Positions 47,880-56,251 are shown, counted from the first letter of the stretch. The stretch is DNA of 64,000 nucleotides from Cloacibacterium sp047601505 (GCF_047601505.1 NZ_JASGJD010000001.1:1240001-1304000); one strand, 5' to 3'. Numbers and translations: made by a program. Notes: generated by a model not told the origin, from the letters alone.

Positions 47880-48941
47880 ATGAATAATTTAGGAAATTTT
47901 CTTACACTTTCTACCTTTGGCGAAAGTCACGGAATTGCTTATGGCGGAATTGTTACCAATTTTCCTGCCGGAATTGAACTCAATTTTGAAGAGATTCAAC
48001 ATCAGTTAGACCGTAGAAAACCTGGGCAAAGTGCTATTGTTACTCAGAGAAAAGAGAGTGATACTGTGCAATTTCTTTCCGGAACTTTCGAAGGAAAATC
48101 TACTGGTACACCCATTGGTTTTGTAATTTATAACGAAAATCAAAAATCTAAAGATTACGACCATATTAAAGATAATTACAGACCTTCTCACGCAGATTTC
48201 ACGTACGACCAAAAATTTGGAATTCGTGACCATAGAGGTGGCGGAAAATCTTCGGCTCGCGAAACCATCAATTGGGTTGCAGCAGGAGCTTTGGCGAAAC
48301 ATATTTTGCCAAAAAATGTAGAAATTAATGCTTACGTTTCTTCGGTAGGAGAAATTTTCTGCGAAAAACCTTACCAAGATTTAGATTTTTCTAAAATTGA
48401 TGATAATGATGTTCGTTGTCCGGATGCAGAAACTGCCGAAAAAATGATTGCCAGAATTAAAGAAATTAAAAAAGAAGGCAACACCATTGGCGGAACTATA
48501 ACTTGTGTCATTAAAAATCTACCTATCGGAATTGGTGAACCCATTTTCCTGAAATTACAAGCAGAATTGGGAAAAGCAATGATGAATATCAACGCTGCAA
48601 AAGGTTTTGAGTATGGAAGTGGTTTTTGTGGTGCAAAAATGACGGGTAAAGAACACAACGACCTTTTCAACGAGGATTTTACTACAAAAACAAATCTTTC
48701 AGGCGGTATTCAAGGTGGAATTTCTAACGGAATGGATATTTATTTCCGAGTGGCTTTTAAACCAATTGCGACTATTTTAAGACCTCAAGAAAGTTTTGAT
48801 AAATACGGAAATCCTATCATTGTTGAGGGAAAAGGAAGACACGATCCTTGCGTGTTGCCAAGAGCTGTTCCTGTGGTGGAAAATTTGGCAGCTTTTGTTT
48901 TGGCGGACTTATTTTTGATGAATAAGATTCGTAGAATTTAA
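47880..48941 (+). CDS. aroC: Chorismate synthase
   Basis: The 353-residue protein has the three chorismate synthase signatures: GESHGIAYGGIV at the N-terminus, HADFTYDQKFGIRDHRGGGKSSARET in the middle and RHDPCVLPRAVPVVE near the C-terminus. It converts EPSP to chorismate with reduced FMN. Chorismate feeds the isochorismate synthase encoded at 6547-7518. Length is normal. It is followed closely by a thioredoxin-like gene (11 bases). Confidence 0.95.
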   Translation: MNNLGNFLTLSTFGESHGIAYGGIVTNFPAGIELNFEEIQHQLDRRKPGQSAIVTQRKESDTVQFLSGTFEGKSTGTPIGFVIYNENQKSKDYDHIKDNYRPSHADFTYDQKFGIRDHRGGGKSSARETINWVAAGALAKHILPKNVEINAYVSSVGEIFCEKPYQDLDFSKIDDNDVRCPDAETAEKMIARIKEIKKEGNTIGGTITCVIKNLPIGIGEPIFLKLQAELGKAMMNINAAKGFEYGSGFCGAKMTGKEHNDLFNEDFTTKTNLSGGIQGGISNGMDIYFRVAFKPIATILRPQESFDKYGNPIIVEGKGRHDPCVLPRAVPVVENLAAFVLADLFLMNKIRRI

Positions 48942-48952
48942 ATCAAAAAAAT

Positions 48953-49513
48953 ATGAATAAATATTGGCAAAATTCCATCACTTTTGATGAATACATAAAA
49001 GAAACAGAACGCAGAATTGAAGTTCAAAATCCAGAAGACGACCATAACGAATATTATGAACTCGGACTTCAAAGAATGAATAGAACGCTTAAAACCTTCA
49101 AAATAGACGAAGAACAATTGAATGTTTTGAAATCTAAAAATTTTACTGGGAAAATTCTCATTATTTCGGAACCTTGGTGTGGAGATGCTAGCGCAACTGT
49201 TCCTGCGGTTACAAAGTTTTTTGAAGCAGCAAATGTAGAAGTGAAAATCTTTTTGAAAGATTCAGACCATTCTCTTATTGAACAATTCTTAACCAACGGA
49301 ACTCAATCTATTCCTAAAATTTTAATTTTAAACGAAAATTTTGAAGTCAAAAATGTTTGGGGACCAAGACCACAATTCGGGAATGATTTGTTGAAAAAAT
49401 TCAAAGAAAATCCAGAAACTTATCCTCGAGAAGAATTTTATAACGATTTGCAAGTGTATTATGCCAAAAATCGTGGTAAAGATGCAATTGAAGAATTGCT
49501 AGAACTACTTTAG
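48953..49513 (+). CDS. Thioredoxin-fold protein with a single-cysteine active site
   Basis: The 186-residue protein has an N-terminal helical extension and a thioredoxin fold (about 60-170). The active-site position reads EPWCGDASATVPAV: one Cys and Ser in the place of the second Cys. The cis-Pro region (TQSIPKILIL) and WGPRPQ are conserved. This pattern occurs in the Thioredoxin_9 group. Without a resolving cysteine it is unlikely to be a normal disulfide reductase and may bind thiols or work by glutathionylation-like chemistry. It lies 11 bases behind aroC. Confidence 0.75.
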   Translation: MNKYWQNSITFDEYIKETERRIEVQNPEDDHNEYYELGLQRMNRTLKTFKIDEEQLNVLKSKNFTGKILIISEPWCGDASATVPAVTKFFEAANVEVKIFLKDSDHSLIEQFLTNGTQSIPKILILNENFEVKNVWGPRPQFGNDLLKKFKENPETYPREEFYNDLQVYYAKNRGKDAIEELLELL

Positions 49514-49590
49514 TTAGAAGAGTTTTCCTCTTTCGGAAGGGACGAAAAATTTTGGTTTCAAAAAAAATATCAAATCAACACATCAAAAAA

Positions 49591-50148
49591 ATGAATTTTT
49601 TTAAAAAAAACTGGTTCTTTTTATTGTTAGCAGCTTTATTAGTTGTTTTTTTATCGGTGCCAGATTTAAGAAATTTTGTTAAAGAACAGATTACCAGTAG
49701 TGCTTCTTTGAAAAAAGTTGAAAACGAAGTTACATTTACACCAGAAGAAATGAATCTTCAATTAAAAGGCGTGAATGTTCCAGATGCTAATTTGGCAGAT
49801 TTCAAAGATAAAGTTGTTTTCTTAAATTTTTGGGGAACTTGGTGTCCGCCTTGTAGAGCAGAATTTCCAAGCATCCAAAAATTATACGATTCTAAAAAAG
49901 ATAAAGTACAGTTTGTACTTATCGCCATGCAAGACCAAGAAGCAAGCGTAAGAAAATTTTTAGCAGAAAATAAATATACAACACCAGTTTATTTGGCTAA
50001 AACTCCTATTGCCGAAAAAATGCTTCCCAAATCTTTTCCTACTACTTATATTTTAGGAAAAAATGGCAGAATTCTAAAAAAAGAAGAATATGCAAGCGAC
50101 TGGAATTCAGATTCTATTCATCAATTTATAGATACAGTTTCTAAATAA
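49591..50148 (+). CDS. Membrane-anchored TlpA-like thiol:disulfide reductase
   Basis: The 185-residue protein has an N-terminal helix (about 8-22) and a TlpA/ResA thioredoxin domain with LNFWGTWCPPCRAEFPS (Cys-Pro-Pro-Cys). Later blocks are the cis-Pro segment SFPTTYILGKNG and a C-terminal helix. It probably reduces disulfides in the periplasm. An in-frame TTG 39 bases upstream would give 13 extra polar residues before the helix, so the ATG at 49591 is preferred. It follows the single-cysteine thioredoxin gene. Confidence 0.88.
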   Translation: MNFFKKNWFFLLLAALLVVFLSVPDLRNFVKEQITSSASLKKVENEVTFTPEEMNLQLKGVNVPDANLADFKDKVVFLNFWGTWCPPCRAEFPSIQKLYDSKKDKVQFVLIAMQDQEASVRKFLAENKYTTPVYLAKTPIAEKMLPKSFPTTYILGKNGRILKKEEYASDWNSDSIHQFIDTVSK

Positions 50149-50231
50149 AAGCTGTGTTTTTAATCGTCAAAAACTTTGGCAAATATTTTGATGATTAAAC
50201 AATAACCAAGTACAAAATATTAATATAAAAG

Positions 50232-50570
50232 ATGAAAAAAATTCTTGTGCTTTTTAAGGCATTTGGAAGAAACGGATTGTTTGCCAAAGTACCACATCTT
50301 ATCCGAATGGTAAAAGCTGCAAAAAAAGGTGATTATAAAATGGATGTAAAATCAATTTTAATTCCATCAATCACAATAATTTATATTCTTTCACCGTTAG
50401 ATATTATCCCAGATTGGATTCCTGTGGTTGGCGCTTTAGACGATTTTGGACTTCTGGCGCTCACAATTCCTTTTATTATGAAGGAGTTAGACAAATTTAT
50501 CGCTTGGGAAAACGAGCAAAAAATTAAAGTAAGCGAAAATGAAGTGATAGACGCTGAAATTATTGAATAA
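50232..50570 (+). CDS. YkvA family (DUF1232) small membrane protein
   Basis: The 112-residue protein carries the DUF1232 core IIYILSPLDIIPDWIPVVGALDDFGLLALTIPFIMKELDKF, with the SPLDLIPD...GxxDD signature. Function of the family is not established. It is likely membrane-associated with two hydrophobic segments (about 45-62 and 72-88). The downstream 370 bases hold a large palindromic repeat but no convincing gene. Confidence 0.8.
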   Translation: MKKILVLFKAFGRNGLFAKVPHLIRMVKAAKKGDYKMDVKSILIPSITIIYILSPLDIIPDWIPVVGALDDFGLLALTIPFIMKELDKFIAWENEQKIKVSENEVIDAEIIE

Positions 50571-50674
50571 GATTTTCATTTGTGTTTTTTATAAGTCGTT
50601 TCATTCTTTATTGTTTGAAGCGATTTTTTTTTGCGCATTATTTTTCAACAGATATTCACTTTCAGTCCGCCTAC

Positions 50675-50779
50675 AGCTCTCGCTTTTTTATGATTTTAAC
50701 CACAACAAAACCCTTTCTGCGTAAATTTTCTATCCGCATAAACGCAAAAAGGGTATCCAGAAAAATCATAAAAAGAGCT
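50675..50779. repeat. Large imperfect palindromic element
   Basis: AGCTCT-CG-CTTTTTTATGATTTT on the left pairs with AAAAATCATAAAAAGAGCT on the right. An inner stem CCCTTT-CT-GCGT pairs with ACGC-AA-AAAGGG. The nested structure, higher GC content and lack of a gene suggest a MITE-like or REP-like mobile repeat. An open frame of 102 codons (50582-50890) overlaps it and is rejected. Confidence 0.65.
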
Positions 50780-50856
50780 CCGCTTCCGTCGGTGCGAGTT
50801 CACTTTACCGTTATATTTAGAAATTTCCATTATTTTTGCATTTTAATTTGTAGGAT

Positions 50857-50940
50857 GTTAGATGCGGGAAGTTTCTTGCGAAATTTTTAATCATAATTAA
50901 AATAACATCCATCATCAAACGTCAAACATCAAACAATAAA
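50857..50940 (+). repeat. Phased repeats before miaA
   Basis: GGATGTTAGATG (near 50853-50864) pairs with TAACATCC (50903-50911). ATCATCAAACGTCAAACATCAAACAA units of 8 nt then run directly to the TTG start of miaA. The units resemble those before gmk (GGATGTTTGATG ... AACATCC). Confidence 0.5.
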
Positions 50941-51837
50941 TTGAAAACCCTCATTTCCATTATCGGCTCTACGGGAATTGGCAAAACAAAGCTTGCCATC
51001 GAAGTTGCAAAACATTTTGATACAGAAATTATTTCTTGCGATTCCAGACAGTTTTTTAAAGAAATGAAAATAGGAACAGCAATGCCTTCAAAAGAAGAGT
51101 TAGAAGCGGTGAAGCATCATTTTGTGGGTAATCTTTCGGTTGCAGATTATTATTCAATAGGGCAATACGAAGAAGATGCTTTAAAGAAAATTGAAGAGCT
51201 TTTTCAAGAAAAAGATACAGTAGTTTTGGTTGGAGGTAGCATGATGTACGAAAAAGCAGTAGCCGAAGGTCTTAATGATTTGCCAACAGCTAATGTAGAA
51301 AATCAACAAAAATTAGAAAAAATCTGGAAAGAAGAAGGGTTAGAAAAACTTCAGGAAATTCTTAAAAATTTAGACGAAGAATATTTCAATATCGTGCACA
51401 AAGAAAATCCAAGAAGATTACTTAGAGCGATTGATGTAATTTGGCAAACAGGTAGTAAATTTTCTGAACTTACCGCCGAACCTACTAAAAAACGGAGTTT
51501 TCAAGTTCATAGAATTGGCATTAAAGCACCAAGAGAAATAATGTACGAAAGAATTAATCTCAGAGTTGATAAAATGCTAGAACAAGGTTTGCTAGAGGAG
51601 GTTAAGACATTAGTTCAATACAAAGATTTGGTGCCACTTCAAACGGTAGGTTACACCGAAATTTTTAAATATTTAGACGGAACTTGGGATTTAGATTTTG
51701 CAATTGAAGAAATTAAGAAAAATTCTCGCCGTTATGCAAAACGCCAAGAAACTTGGAACAAAAAAGTTGAAAATGTTACTTGGCTCAATTATGATTATTC
51801 TGAGGAAGATTTAGAAGAAATTTTTAAAAACATATAA
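50941..51837 (+). CDS. miaA: tRNA dimethylallyltransferase
   Basis: The 298-residue protein has the P-loop IIGSTGIGKTKLAIEVA, the catalytic Asp-Ser-Arg of ISCDSRQFFKEMKIGTAMPS, VLVGGSMMYEKAVAEGL and LLRAIDVI. The C-terminal LVPLQTVGYTEIFKYL and KRQETWNKK follow. It adds a dimethylallyl group to A37 of tRNAs reading UNN codons. No ATG precedes the P-loop; the only sensible start is TTG at 50941, which gives the expected N-terminus. The leader consists of phased repeats. A terminator follows. Confidence 0.93.
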   Translation: MKTLISIIGSTGIGKTKLAIEVAKHFDTEIISCDSRQFFKEMKIGTAMPSKEELEAVKHHFVGNLSVADYYSIGQYEEDALKKIEELFQEKDTVVLVGGSMMYEKAVAEGLNDLPTANVENQQKLEKIWKEEGLEKLQEILKNLDEEYFNIVHKENPRRLLRAIDVIWQTGSKFSELTAEPTKKRSFQVHRIGIKAPREIMYERINLRVDKMLEQGLLEEVKTLVQYKDLVPLQTVGYTEIFKYLDGTWDLDFAIEEIKKNSRRYAKRQETWNKKVENVTWLNYDYSEEDLEEIFKNI

Positions 51838-51839
51838 CA

Positions 51840-51863
51840 AAAGCACCGAAATTTCGGTGCTTT
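51840..51863. terminator. Palindromic terminator after miaA
   Basis: A perfect 24-base palindrome is formed by AAAGCACCGAAA and TTTCGGTGCTTT. It lies between the miaA stop and the convergent small gene and can serve both strands. Confidence 0.75.
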
Positions 51864-51892
51864 CTAGTGATTAGTTGTTGAATGTATGATAT

Positions 51893-52129
51893 TTATGAAT
51901 TGGATTCTGGTGTACGTTGTCTCCAGTGTTTTCTGAAATCTCCATTTTGAAAATCTTCTTTGAATTTTGAGAATTCTTCGTCACTCATGTTTCTCACTTT
52001 GTCTAAAAAAGACATTCTTTTTTGTTTGAAATTTTTACATTTTCCATCTTTTTCGCAATGTCTTTTTGCTAATTTCGCAATGCTAATTACTGCTACAGTA
52101 GCTAATGCTACTTTCCAAAAATTTTTCAT
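51893..52129 (-). CDS. Small membrane-anchored protein of the ECF sigma regulon
   Basis: The 78-residue protein has an N-terminal hydrophobic segment (about 4-19) followed by a basic, Lys-rich region and KVRNMSDEEFSKFKEDF. The NMSDEE-x3-F motif is shared with the 125-residue protein next to the sigma factor gene, so the two are related. Its promoter has the same 31-base layout as the sigma factor promoter, so it is probably a target of that sigma factor. The role is unknown; an anti-sigma or envelope-stress accessory role is possible. Confidence 0.65.
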   Translation of the reverse strand: MKNFWKVALATVAVISIAKLAKRHCEKDGKCKNFKQKRMSFLDKVRNMSDEEFSKFKEDFQNGDFRKHWRQRTPESNS

Positions 52130-52166
52130 AATTTTAAAATGTTATTTGTTGTTGTTTCTTTTTATA

Positions 52167-52197
52167 GTAAGACGATTAGTTGAGTTTTTTACTTTAA
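52167..52197 (-). promoter_or_regulatory. ECF-type promoter of the small protein gene
   Basis: On the minus strand TTAAAGTAAAA begins the element and TAATCGTCTTAC ends it, 31 bases overall. The same ends at the same distance occur in front of the sigma factor gene (53326-53356). CGTC in the downstream box is typical of ECF -10 elements. This indicates shared control by the ECF sigma factor. Confidence 0.65.
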
Positions 52198-52321
52198 AAT
52201 ATTTTATATTTTTTTTCAACTGCCTTACATTTATTATGACGAATAATTAATTTTTTTACTTTAATAAATTGTCAAAAAAAACGTATTTTGTTTTAGAAAT
52301 TATAAATTCGTTTTTAGGCAT

Positions 52322-52344
52322 AAAAAAAACGGACAAAAGTCCGT
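52322..52344 (-). terminator. Terminator of the ECF sigma operon
   Basis: On the minus strand ACGGAC-TTTT-GTCCGT is followed by T residues. It lies 19 bases behind the stop of the 125-residue protein gene, so the downstream small gene is a separate unit. Confidence 0.8.
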
Positions 52345-52362
52345 TCTTATTAACCATATAAT

Positions 52363-52740
52363 TTAGCATCTTCCTCTAAATCTGTCTTTCCATTTTTGTC
52401 TGAAATTTTCTCGTTCTTCATCACTCATATTCATAAATTTATCTCTAAGAGCTTCTTTCATAGAAGATTTGTTATCGTTATTGTTGCAACAGTTTTTGAA
52501 ATGTTTTTTCATCATTTGGTGCTTTTTATGATGATGATTTCCACCTCTTTTGAAGCCTCCAAAAAGCAGTTTGCACAGAATAAAAATTCCAACAGCTTGC
52601 CAATAAGTGATGTTTTTTACACCAATTATTTCAGGTAAAATACCATTCCAAAGCAGCATTACGATGTAAGGCAATAGAAATAGGGCTGAAATAAAAAGCA
52701 GTGCTATCAAAAATTTTCCTTTTTTATGTTGTGTGTTCAT
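52363..52740 (-). CDS. Small membrane protein encoded with the ECF sigma factor
   Basis: The 125-residue protein has two hydrophobic segments (about 10-30 and 46-62), a His/Lys-rich and Asn/Cys-rich region (NHHHKKHQMMKKHFKNCCNNNDN) that could bind metal, and a C-terminal motif FMNMSDEERENFRQKW. The same NMSDEE motif occurs in the 78-residue protein. It starts 4 bases behind the sigma factor gene, the usual place of a sigma regulator. It may be a membrane-bound modulator of the sigma factor or a metal/stress sensor. No classic anti-sigma domain is seen. Confidence 0.65.
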   Translation of the reverse strand: MNTQHKKGKFLIALLFISALFLLPYIVMLLWNGILPEIIGVKNITYWQAVGIFILCKLLFGGFKRGGNHHHKKHQMMKKHFKNCCNNNDNKSSMKEALRDKFMNMSDEERENFRQKWKDRFRGRC

Positions 52741-52744
52741 AGTG

Positions 52745-53320
52745 TTAAAAATTAATTTCTTTGTATAAGTTATGAAGTTTTTTTCTAAGATGTTTTACAG
52801 CGTATCCTTTTCTGCTAATAATGGTTTTGAGGTTTTCTCCTTTTTGGTCTGCAATTTCCTGAAGTGTGAAATCTTCTATCTCATTCAGAAGAAAAACTTC
52901 TCTTTGGCTTTCGGGCAAAGCTTCCAAAGCATTCATCAGTTGATTCCAAAATTCTTCTTTAAACATTGCCAATTCTGGACTTGCGTTTTCGTCTAAAAGC
53001 AAAATTTCTTTAAAAGAGATTTCGTTTTCATCATTTTCATACGTAAAATCTTCTAGGTTTTCGGTTTTCTTTTTCCGGTAATTGTCTGTTACTCTGTTTT
53101 GAGCCACTCTATAAAGCCAAGCGCTCACGTTTTCTAGTTCGTCTAGATTACTTAATCTGCTAAATTGATACCAAACATCTTGAAGAATGTCTTCAGCTTC
53201 TTCTGTTGTTTTTACTTTTCCACGAATAAATCCGAACAATTTTTTACCAAATTGCTGAACTGTTTCCGCTATTGAAAAGTTTCTCTCTTGAGTCATAGAA
53301 GCTGTAGAAATCGTCTCCAT
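52745..53320 (-). CDS. ECF-type RNA polymerase sigma factor
   Basis: The 191-residue protein has region 2 (FGFIRGKVKTTEEAEDILQDVWYQFSRL, then VSAWLYRVAQNRVTDNYRKKK) and region 4 (ALPESQREVFLLNEIEDFTLQEIADQKGENLKTIISRKGYAVKHLRKKL). An acidic linker joins them. This is a typical sigma-70 family ECF factor. Its gene is preceded by the ECF-type promoter also found before the 78-residue protein gene, so it is probably autoregulated. It heads a two-gene operon ending in a terminator. Confidence 0.93.
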   Translation of the reverse strand: METISTASMTQERNFSIAETVQQFGKKLFGFIRGKVKTTEEAEDILQDVWYQFSRLSNLDELENVSAWLYRVAQNRVTDNYRKKKTENLEDFTYENDENEISFKEILLLDENASPELAMFKEEFWNQLMNALEALPESQREVFLLNEIEDFTLQEIADQKGENLKTIISRKGYAVKHLRKKLHNLYKEINF

Positions 53321-53325
53321 ATTTC

Positions 53326-53356
53326 GTAAGACGATTAAAATTTAATTTTACTTTAA
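53326..53356 (-). promoter_or_regulatory. ECF-type promoter of the sigma factor gene
   Basis: The minus-strand element has TTAAAGTAAAA at one end and TAATCGTCTTAC at the other, 31 bases, and matches 52167-52197 in both boxes and spacing while the central bases differ. This is expected for an autoregulatory sigma factor promoter. Confidence 0.65.
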
Positions 53357-53448
53357 GAAAACTTTAAAATTTTTAAAGACAAATGTAGTTTTTAAATTTT
53401 GTATTTTTGCCTTAATAAATTATCAACAAACATTTATCAAATAAAATT

Positions 53449-54009
53449 ATGGCAAATACACCTTCTAATATGCTTGATTTAGGTACTAAAGCACCTTTTT
53501 TTGAACTTCCGAATCCTTCTAAAAGCAATGAAATTCAATCTTTAGAAGATTTGAAAGGCGAAAAAGGAACCTTGGTGATTTTTATGTGCAATCACTGTCC
53601 GTTTGTATTGCATGTAATTGATAAACTTACAGAACTTTACGAAGATTACAACGAAAAAGGAATAGAATTTATCGCAATTTCGGCTAACGATGTAGAAAAA
53701 TATCCTGCAGATTCTCCAGAAAAAATGATAGAATTTCAAATTGAAAGAAAATTTGACTTTCCTTATCTGTATGACGAAAGCCAAGCAGTTGCTAAAGCTT
53801 ATGATGCGGCTTGTACGCCAGATTTTTATTTCTTCGATGATAAATTAGATTTAATCTACAGAGGTCAAATGGATGATTCTAGACCTGGAAATCAAAAAGA
53901 AATTACAGGCGAAGATTTAATTATCGCTTTTGAAAATTTATTATCTGGAAATCCACAAGAAGAAATTCAGAAACCAAGTATTGGTTGCAATATCAAATGG
54001 AAAGAGTAA
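53449..54009 (+). CDS. Peroxiredoxin/thioredoxin-like protein
   Basis: The 186-residue protein belongs to the AhpC/TSA-like thioredoxin fold group (PRX-like). LVIFMCNHCPFVLHVIDKL contains a Cys-Asn-His-Cys active site. Later blocks are GIEFIAISAND, FDFPYLYDESQAVAKAYDAACTPDFYFFD and YRGQMDDSRPGNQ. It probably acts in thiol redox reactions in the cytoplasm; the exact substrate is unknown. A TATTTTTG -7 box lies upstream at about 53401-53408, and a terminator follows at 54031. Confidence 0.85.
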   Translation: MANTPSNMLDLGTKAPFFELPNPSKSNEIQSLEDLKGEKGTLVIFMCNHCPFVLHVIDKLTELYEDYNEKGIEFIAISANDVEKYPADSPEKMIEFQIERKFDFPYLYDESQAVAKAYDAACTPDFYFFDDKLDLIYRGQMDDSRPGNQKEITGEDLIIAFENLLSGNPQEEIQKPSIGCNIKWKE

Positions 54010-54030
54010 TTTTTCATCTTAAAAAATAGA

Positions 54031-54059
54031 AAAGAGCCAAATAAAATGGCTCTTTTTTT
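54031..54059. terminator. Terminator between convergent redox and MBL genes
   Basis: AAAGAGCCA (54031-54039) pairs with TGGCTCTTT (54047-54055) and a T run follows. It serves the plus-strand gene, and the A-rich flank may also serve the minus-strand gene, which ends 8 bases away. Confidence 0.8.
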
Positions 54060-54066
54060 ATGTTTT

Positions 54067-54702
54067 TTAGAAAAAAGGATTATTATTTTTTTCGAAACCA
54101 ATTTGGGTAGGTTTTCCGTGTCCGCTGTAAACTTCTGTTTCTTCGGGAAGTGTGAAAAGTTTATTTTTAATACTTTCTAAAAGTTGAGAATGATTACCTC
54201 TATACAAATCTGTTCTGCCAATACTTCCTTGGAAAAGTGCATCTCCTGAAATTACAAATTTTTGATTTTCGTTGTAGAAAGCAATACTTCCCGGCGAATG
54301 TCCTGGTACAAACAGAATTTTCAGTTCATCTTCGTCTAAAAATACAGAATCTCCATCATTTAAAAACTCAATGTCACCTTTAAAAGGAATAAATTCAAAG
54401 CCATAATTTCTTGCAGACATAGGGTTTCTATCGAGTATTTCTTGGTCTTCTTTGTGCATTTTTACGGGAACTTTGTAAGTGTCAAAAGCCCACTGCAAGC
54501 CCAAAACATGGTCTATGTGAGCATGAGTAAGTAAAATATTTTTAATGGTGATTTCTTTTTTTTCTATAAATTTTTGTAAAGTTTCGGTTTCTCTGTCGTT
54601 CCAATTTCCGGGGTCTATAATGTAACCAGTTTTGTTGTCGTTATAGATTATGTAAGTGTTTTCGGAGAATGGGTTGAAAGGAAAAATTTGAATATTGAGC
54701 AT
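54067..54702 (-). CDS. Metallo-beta-lactamase-fold hydrolase (glyoxalase II-like)
   Basis: The 211-residue protein has the metal-binding THAHIDHVLGL motif, VPGHSPGSIAFY, ISGDALFQGSIGRTDL and a C-terminal VYSGHGKPT His. The N-terminus NTYIIYNDNKTGYIIDPGN is typical of glyoxalase II/YcbL-type hydrolases. It probably hydrolyses a thioester such as S-lactoylglutathione or a bacillithiol analogue. Length is shorter than classical GloB, as for the YcbL group. It is an isolated gene. Confidence 0.85.
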   Translation of the reverse strand: MLNIQIFPFNPFSENTYIIYNDNKTGYIIDPGNWNDRETETLQKFIEKKEITIKNILLTHAHIDHVLGLQWAFDTYKVPVKMHKEDQEILDRNPMSARNYGFEFIPFKGDIEFLNDGDSVFLDEDELKILFVPGHSPGSIAFYNENQKFVISGDALFQGSIGRTDLYRGNHSQLLESIKNKLFTLPEETEVYSGHGKPTQIGFEKNNNPFF

Positions 54703-54785
54703 AGTGGATTTTTAATTTTCAAATTTAGGAATTTTCGTTCTCTTACATTTCAATATTTTGGTTCGATTTTCGTTATCTTCGTAAT

Positions 54786-55994
54786 ATGAAACATCTAAAA
54801 TTCTTTTTATTGCTTTTACCAATTTTGTTTTCTGCTCAGATAATTAGCGGAGTGCAACTTTTTAATCCTCAAACCAATGACGAAACTCCGGTTATAAAAT
54901 TTGGCGAACAGCTCATTTTAAATTTTGATGATTTGAATAATAGCAGTACGGTTTATAAATATACCATAAAACATTTGGATAGAAATTGGCAAGATGACGG
55001 TTTGTTTTTTACAGAATTTGCCAAAGGAAATTTGAATGGTTTGATACAAAATTATCAATATTCATTCAATACCAACCAAAGATATACGCATTATACACTC
55101 AACTTTCCGAATGATAAAATGCAACCAAAACTTTCTGGTAATTATGAATTGATTGTTTTTCTGGATTCTGCATCTAGACCTTTGTTTAAAAAGAGGTTTT
55201 GTGTGGTGGAAGATGGTGCTTCTGTAGGGGTTAATATTTCCAGATTTGCAGATGCAAAAAGACCTGATATTAACCAAAGAGTGGAAGTGGCAGTGGTTTC
55301 TAATCAGGCAGATGTTTTGGCAAATATCAATTCTATTAGCTTAAATGTTATTCAGAATAATAATTTCAATATGGGAGTTTTTAATTTGAAATCAAATTCT
55401 TTGATGGGAAATAAAATCCTTTTTCAGCAATTGGATTTGGTTTTCCCAGGGAATAATGAGTTTTATTATTTTGATAATAAAATTATAGATCAGCCATTTG
55501 ATGCGGTAGCAAGTGTTTTGAACAATCAAGAAGGTAATCATACTTATTTGCATTCGGTATGGGCATATCCGCTTAATTATCAATATCAACCAGACGTAAA
55601 TGGCGCTTTCTATTTTAGAAGAAACGATTTAGGAATTGAGAGAAATGCAGACACAGAAGGAGATTATTCTTGGGTTTATTTTTCTGTAGATTCAGAAAAA
55701 ATAGATAAAGAACTCTTTGTTTTAGGAGCTTTTAACGATTTTAATCCATCAGATGAGAATAAAATGATTTATGATGAAAATGCCAAAAAATATATTGCCA
55801 AAATTTATCTGAAGCAAGGTTTTTACAATTACATTATTGCTACAAAAGATGGTTCTGGTAATTTGAATTTTGGAGAAATTAACGGAAGTTTTTGGCAAAC
55901 CGAGAATCTATATCAAGCTTTTATATATTACCAAGCATTCGGTAAAAATTATGATGGTTTGGTGGGTTATGGAGAATATAGAAGAGGTAGGTGA
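54786..55994 (+). CDS. Type IX secretion plug-type protein (DUF5103)
   Basis: The 402-residue protein has a signal peptide (about 1-17, ending FSAQ). The DUF5103 layout consists of an N-terminal beta domain (GVQLFNPQTNDETPVIKFGEQLILNFDDL), SVGVNISRFADAKRPDINQRVEVAV, YRHD-like YQPDVNGAFYFRRND, and a C-terminal beta domain with FYNYIIA and YQAFIYYQAFGKNYDGLVGYGEY. Proteins of this family were identified as the plug that closes the T9SS translocon SprA. The window also encodes three T9SS substrates. It is not next to other T9SS machinery genes. Confidence 0.82.
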   Translation: MKHLKFFLLLLPILFSAQIISGVQLFNPQTNDETPVIKFGEQLILNFDDLNNSSTVYKYTIKHLDRNWQDDGLFFTEFAKGNLNGLIQNYQYSFNTNQRYTHYTLNFPNDKMQPKLSGNYELIVFLDSASRPLFKKRFCVVEDGASVGVNISRFADAKRPDINQRVEVAVVSNQADVLANINSISLNVIQNNNFNMGVFNLKSNSLMGNKILFQQLDLVFPGNNEFYYFDNKIIDQPFDAVASVLNNQEGNHTYLHSVWAYPLNYQYQPDVNGAFYFRRNDLGIERNADTEGDYSWVYFSVDSEKIDKELFVLGAFNDFNPSDENKMIYDENAKKYIAKIYLKQGFYNYIIATKDGSGNLNFGEINGSFWQTENLYQAFIYYQAFGKNYDGLVGYGEYRRGR

Positions 55995-56251
55995 TGTTAT
56001 TTTATATGTCTCGAAATAAGAAAAATAGTAAATTATTCATATTAATTTGCTGTTTTTTTTGTTTTAAGTTCATTTTTTTGAAGAAAATATTGTGAAATGT
56101 ATTTTATAATATGCTGATTTTCTTATTGTTGTGTTTTTGTGAAAGTAAAATTTTTTTAAAATTAATGATTTGTTAAAAAATTCATAATAAAATTTGATTT
56201 TTTGTGAAAATAATTTCTATATTCGTATTGTTAATTAAAAATATAGATTTT

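Noticed and set aside
49531..49556. CTTTCGGAAGG segment as a member of the phased repeats or a hairpin
   Set aside because: The stem is short and irregular and no second copy was seen in the window.
50582..50890. Open frame of 102 codons on the plus strand
   Set aside because: It runs through the large palindrome at 50675-50779, has no family features and unusual composition, and probably results from the repeat.
55995..56251. Small gene in the gap before the metallopeptidase
   Set aside because: No frame with a plausible start or composition; only AT-rich leader sequence was seen.
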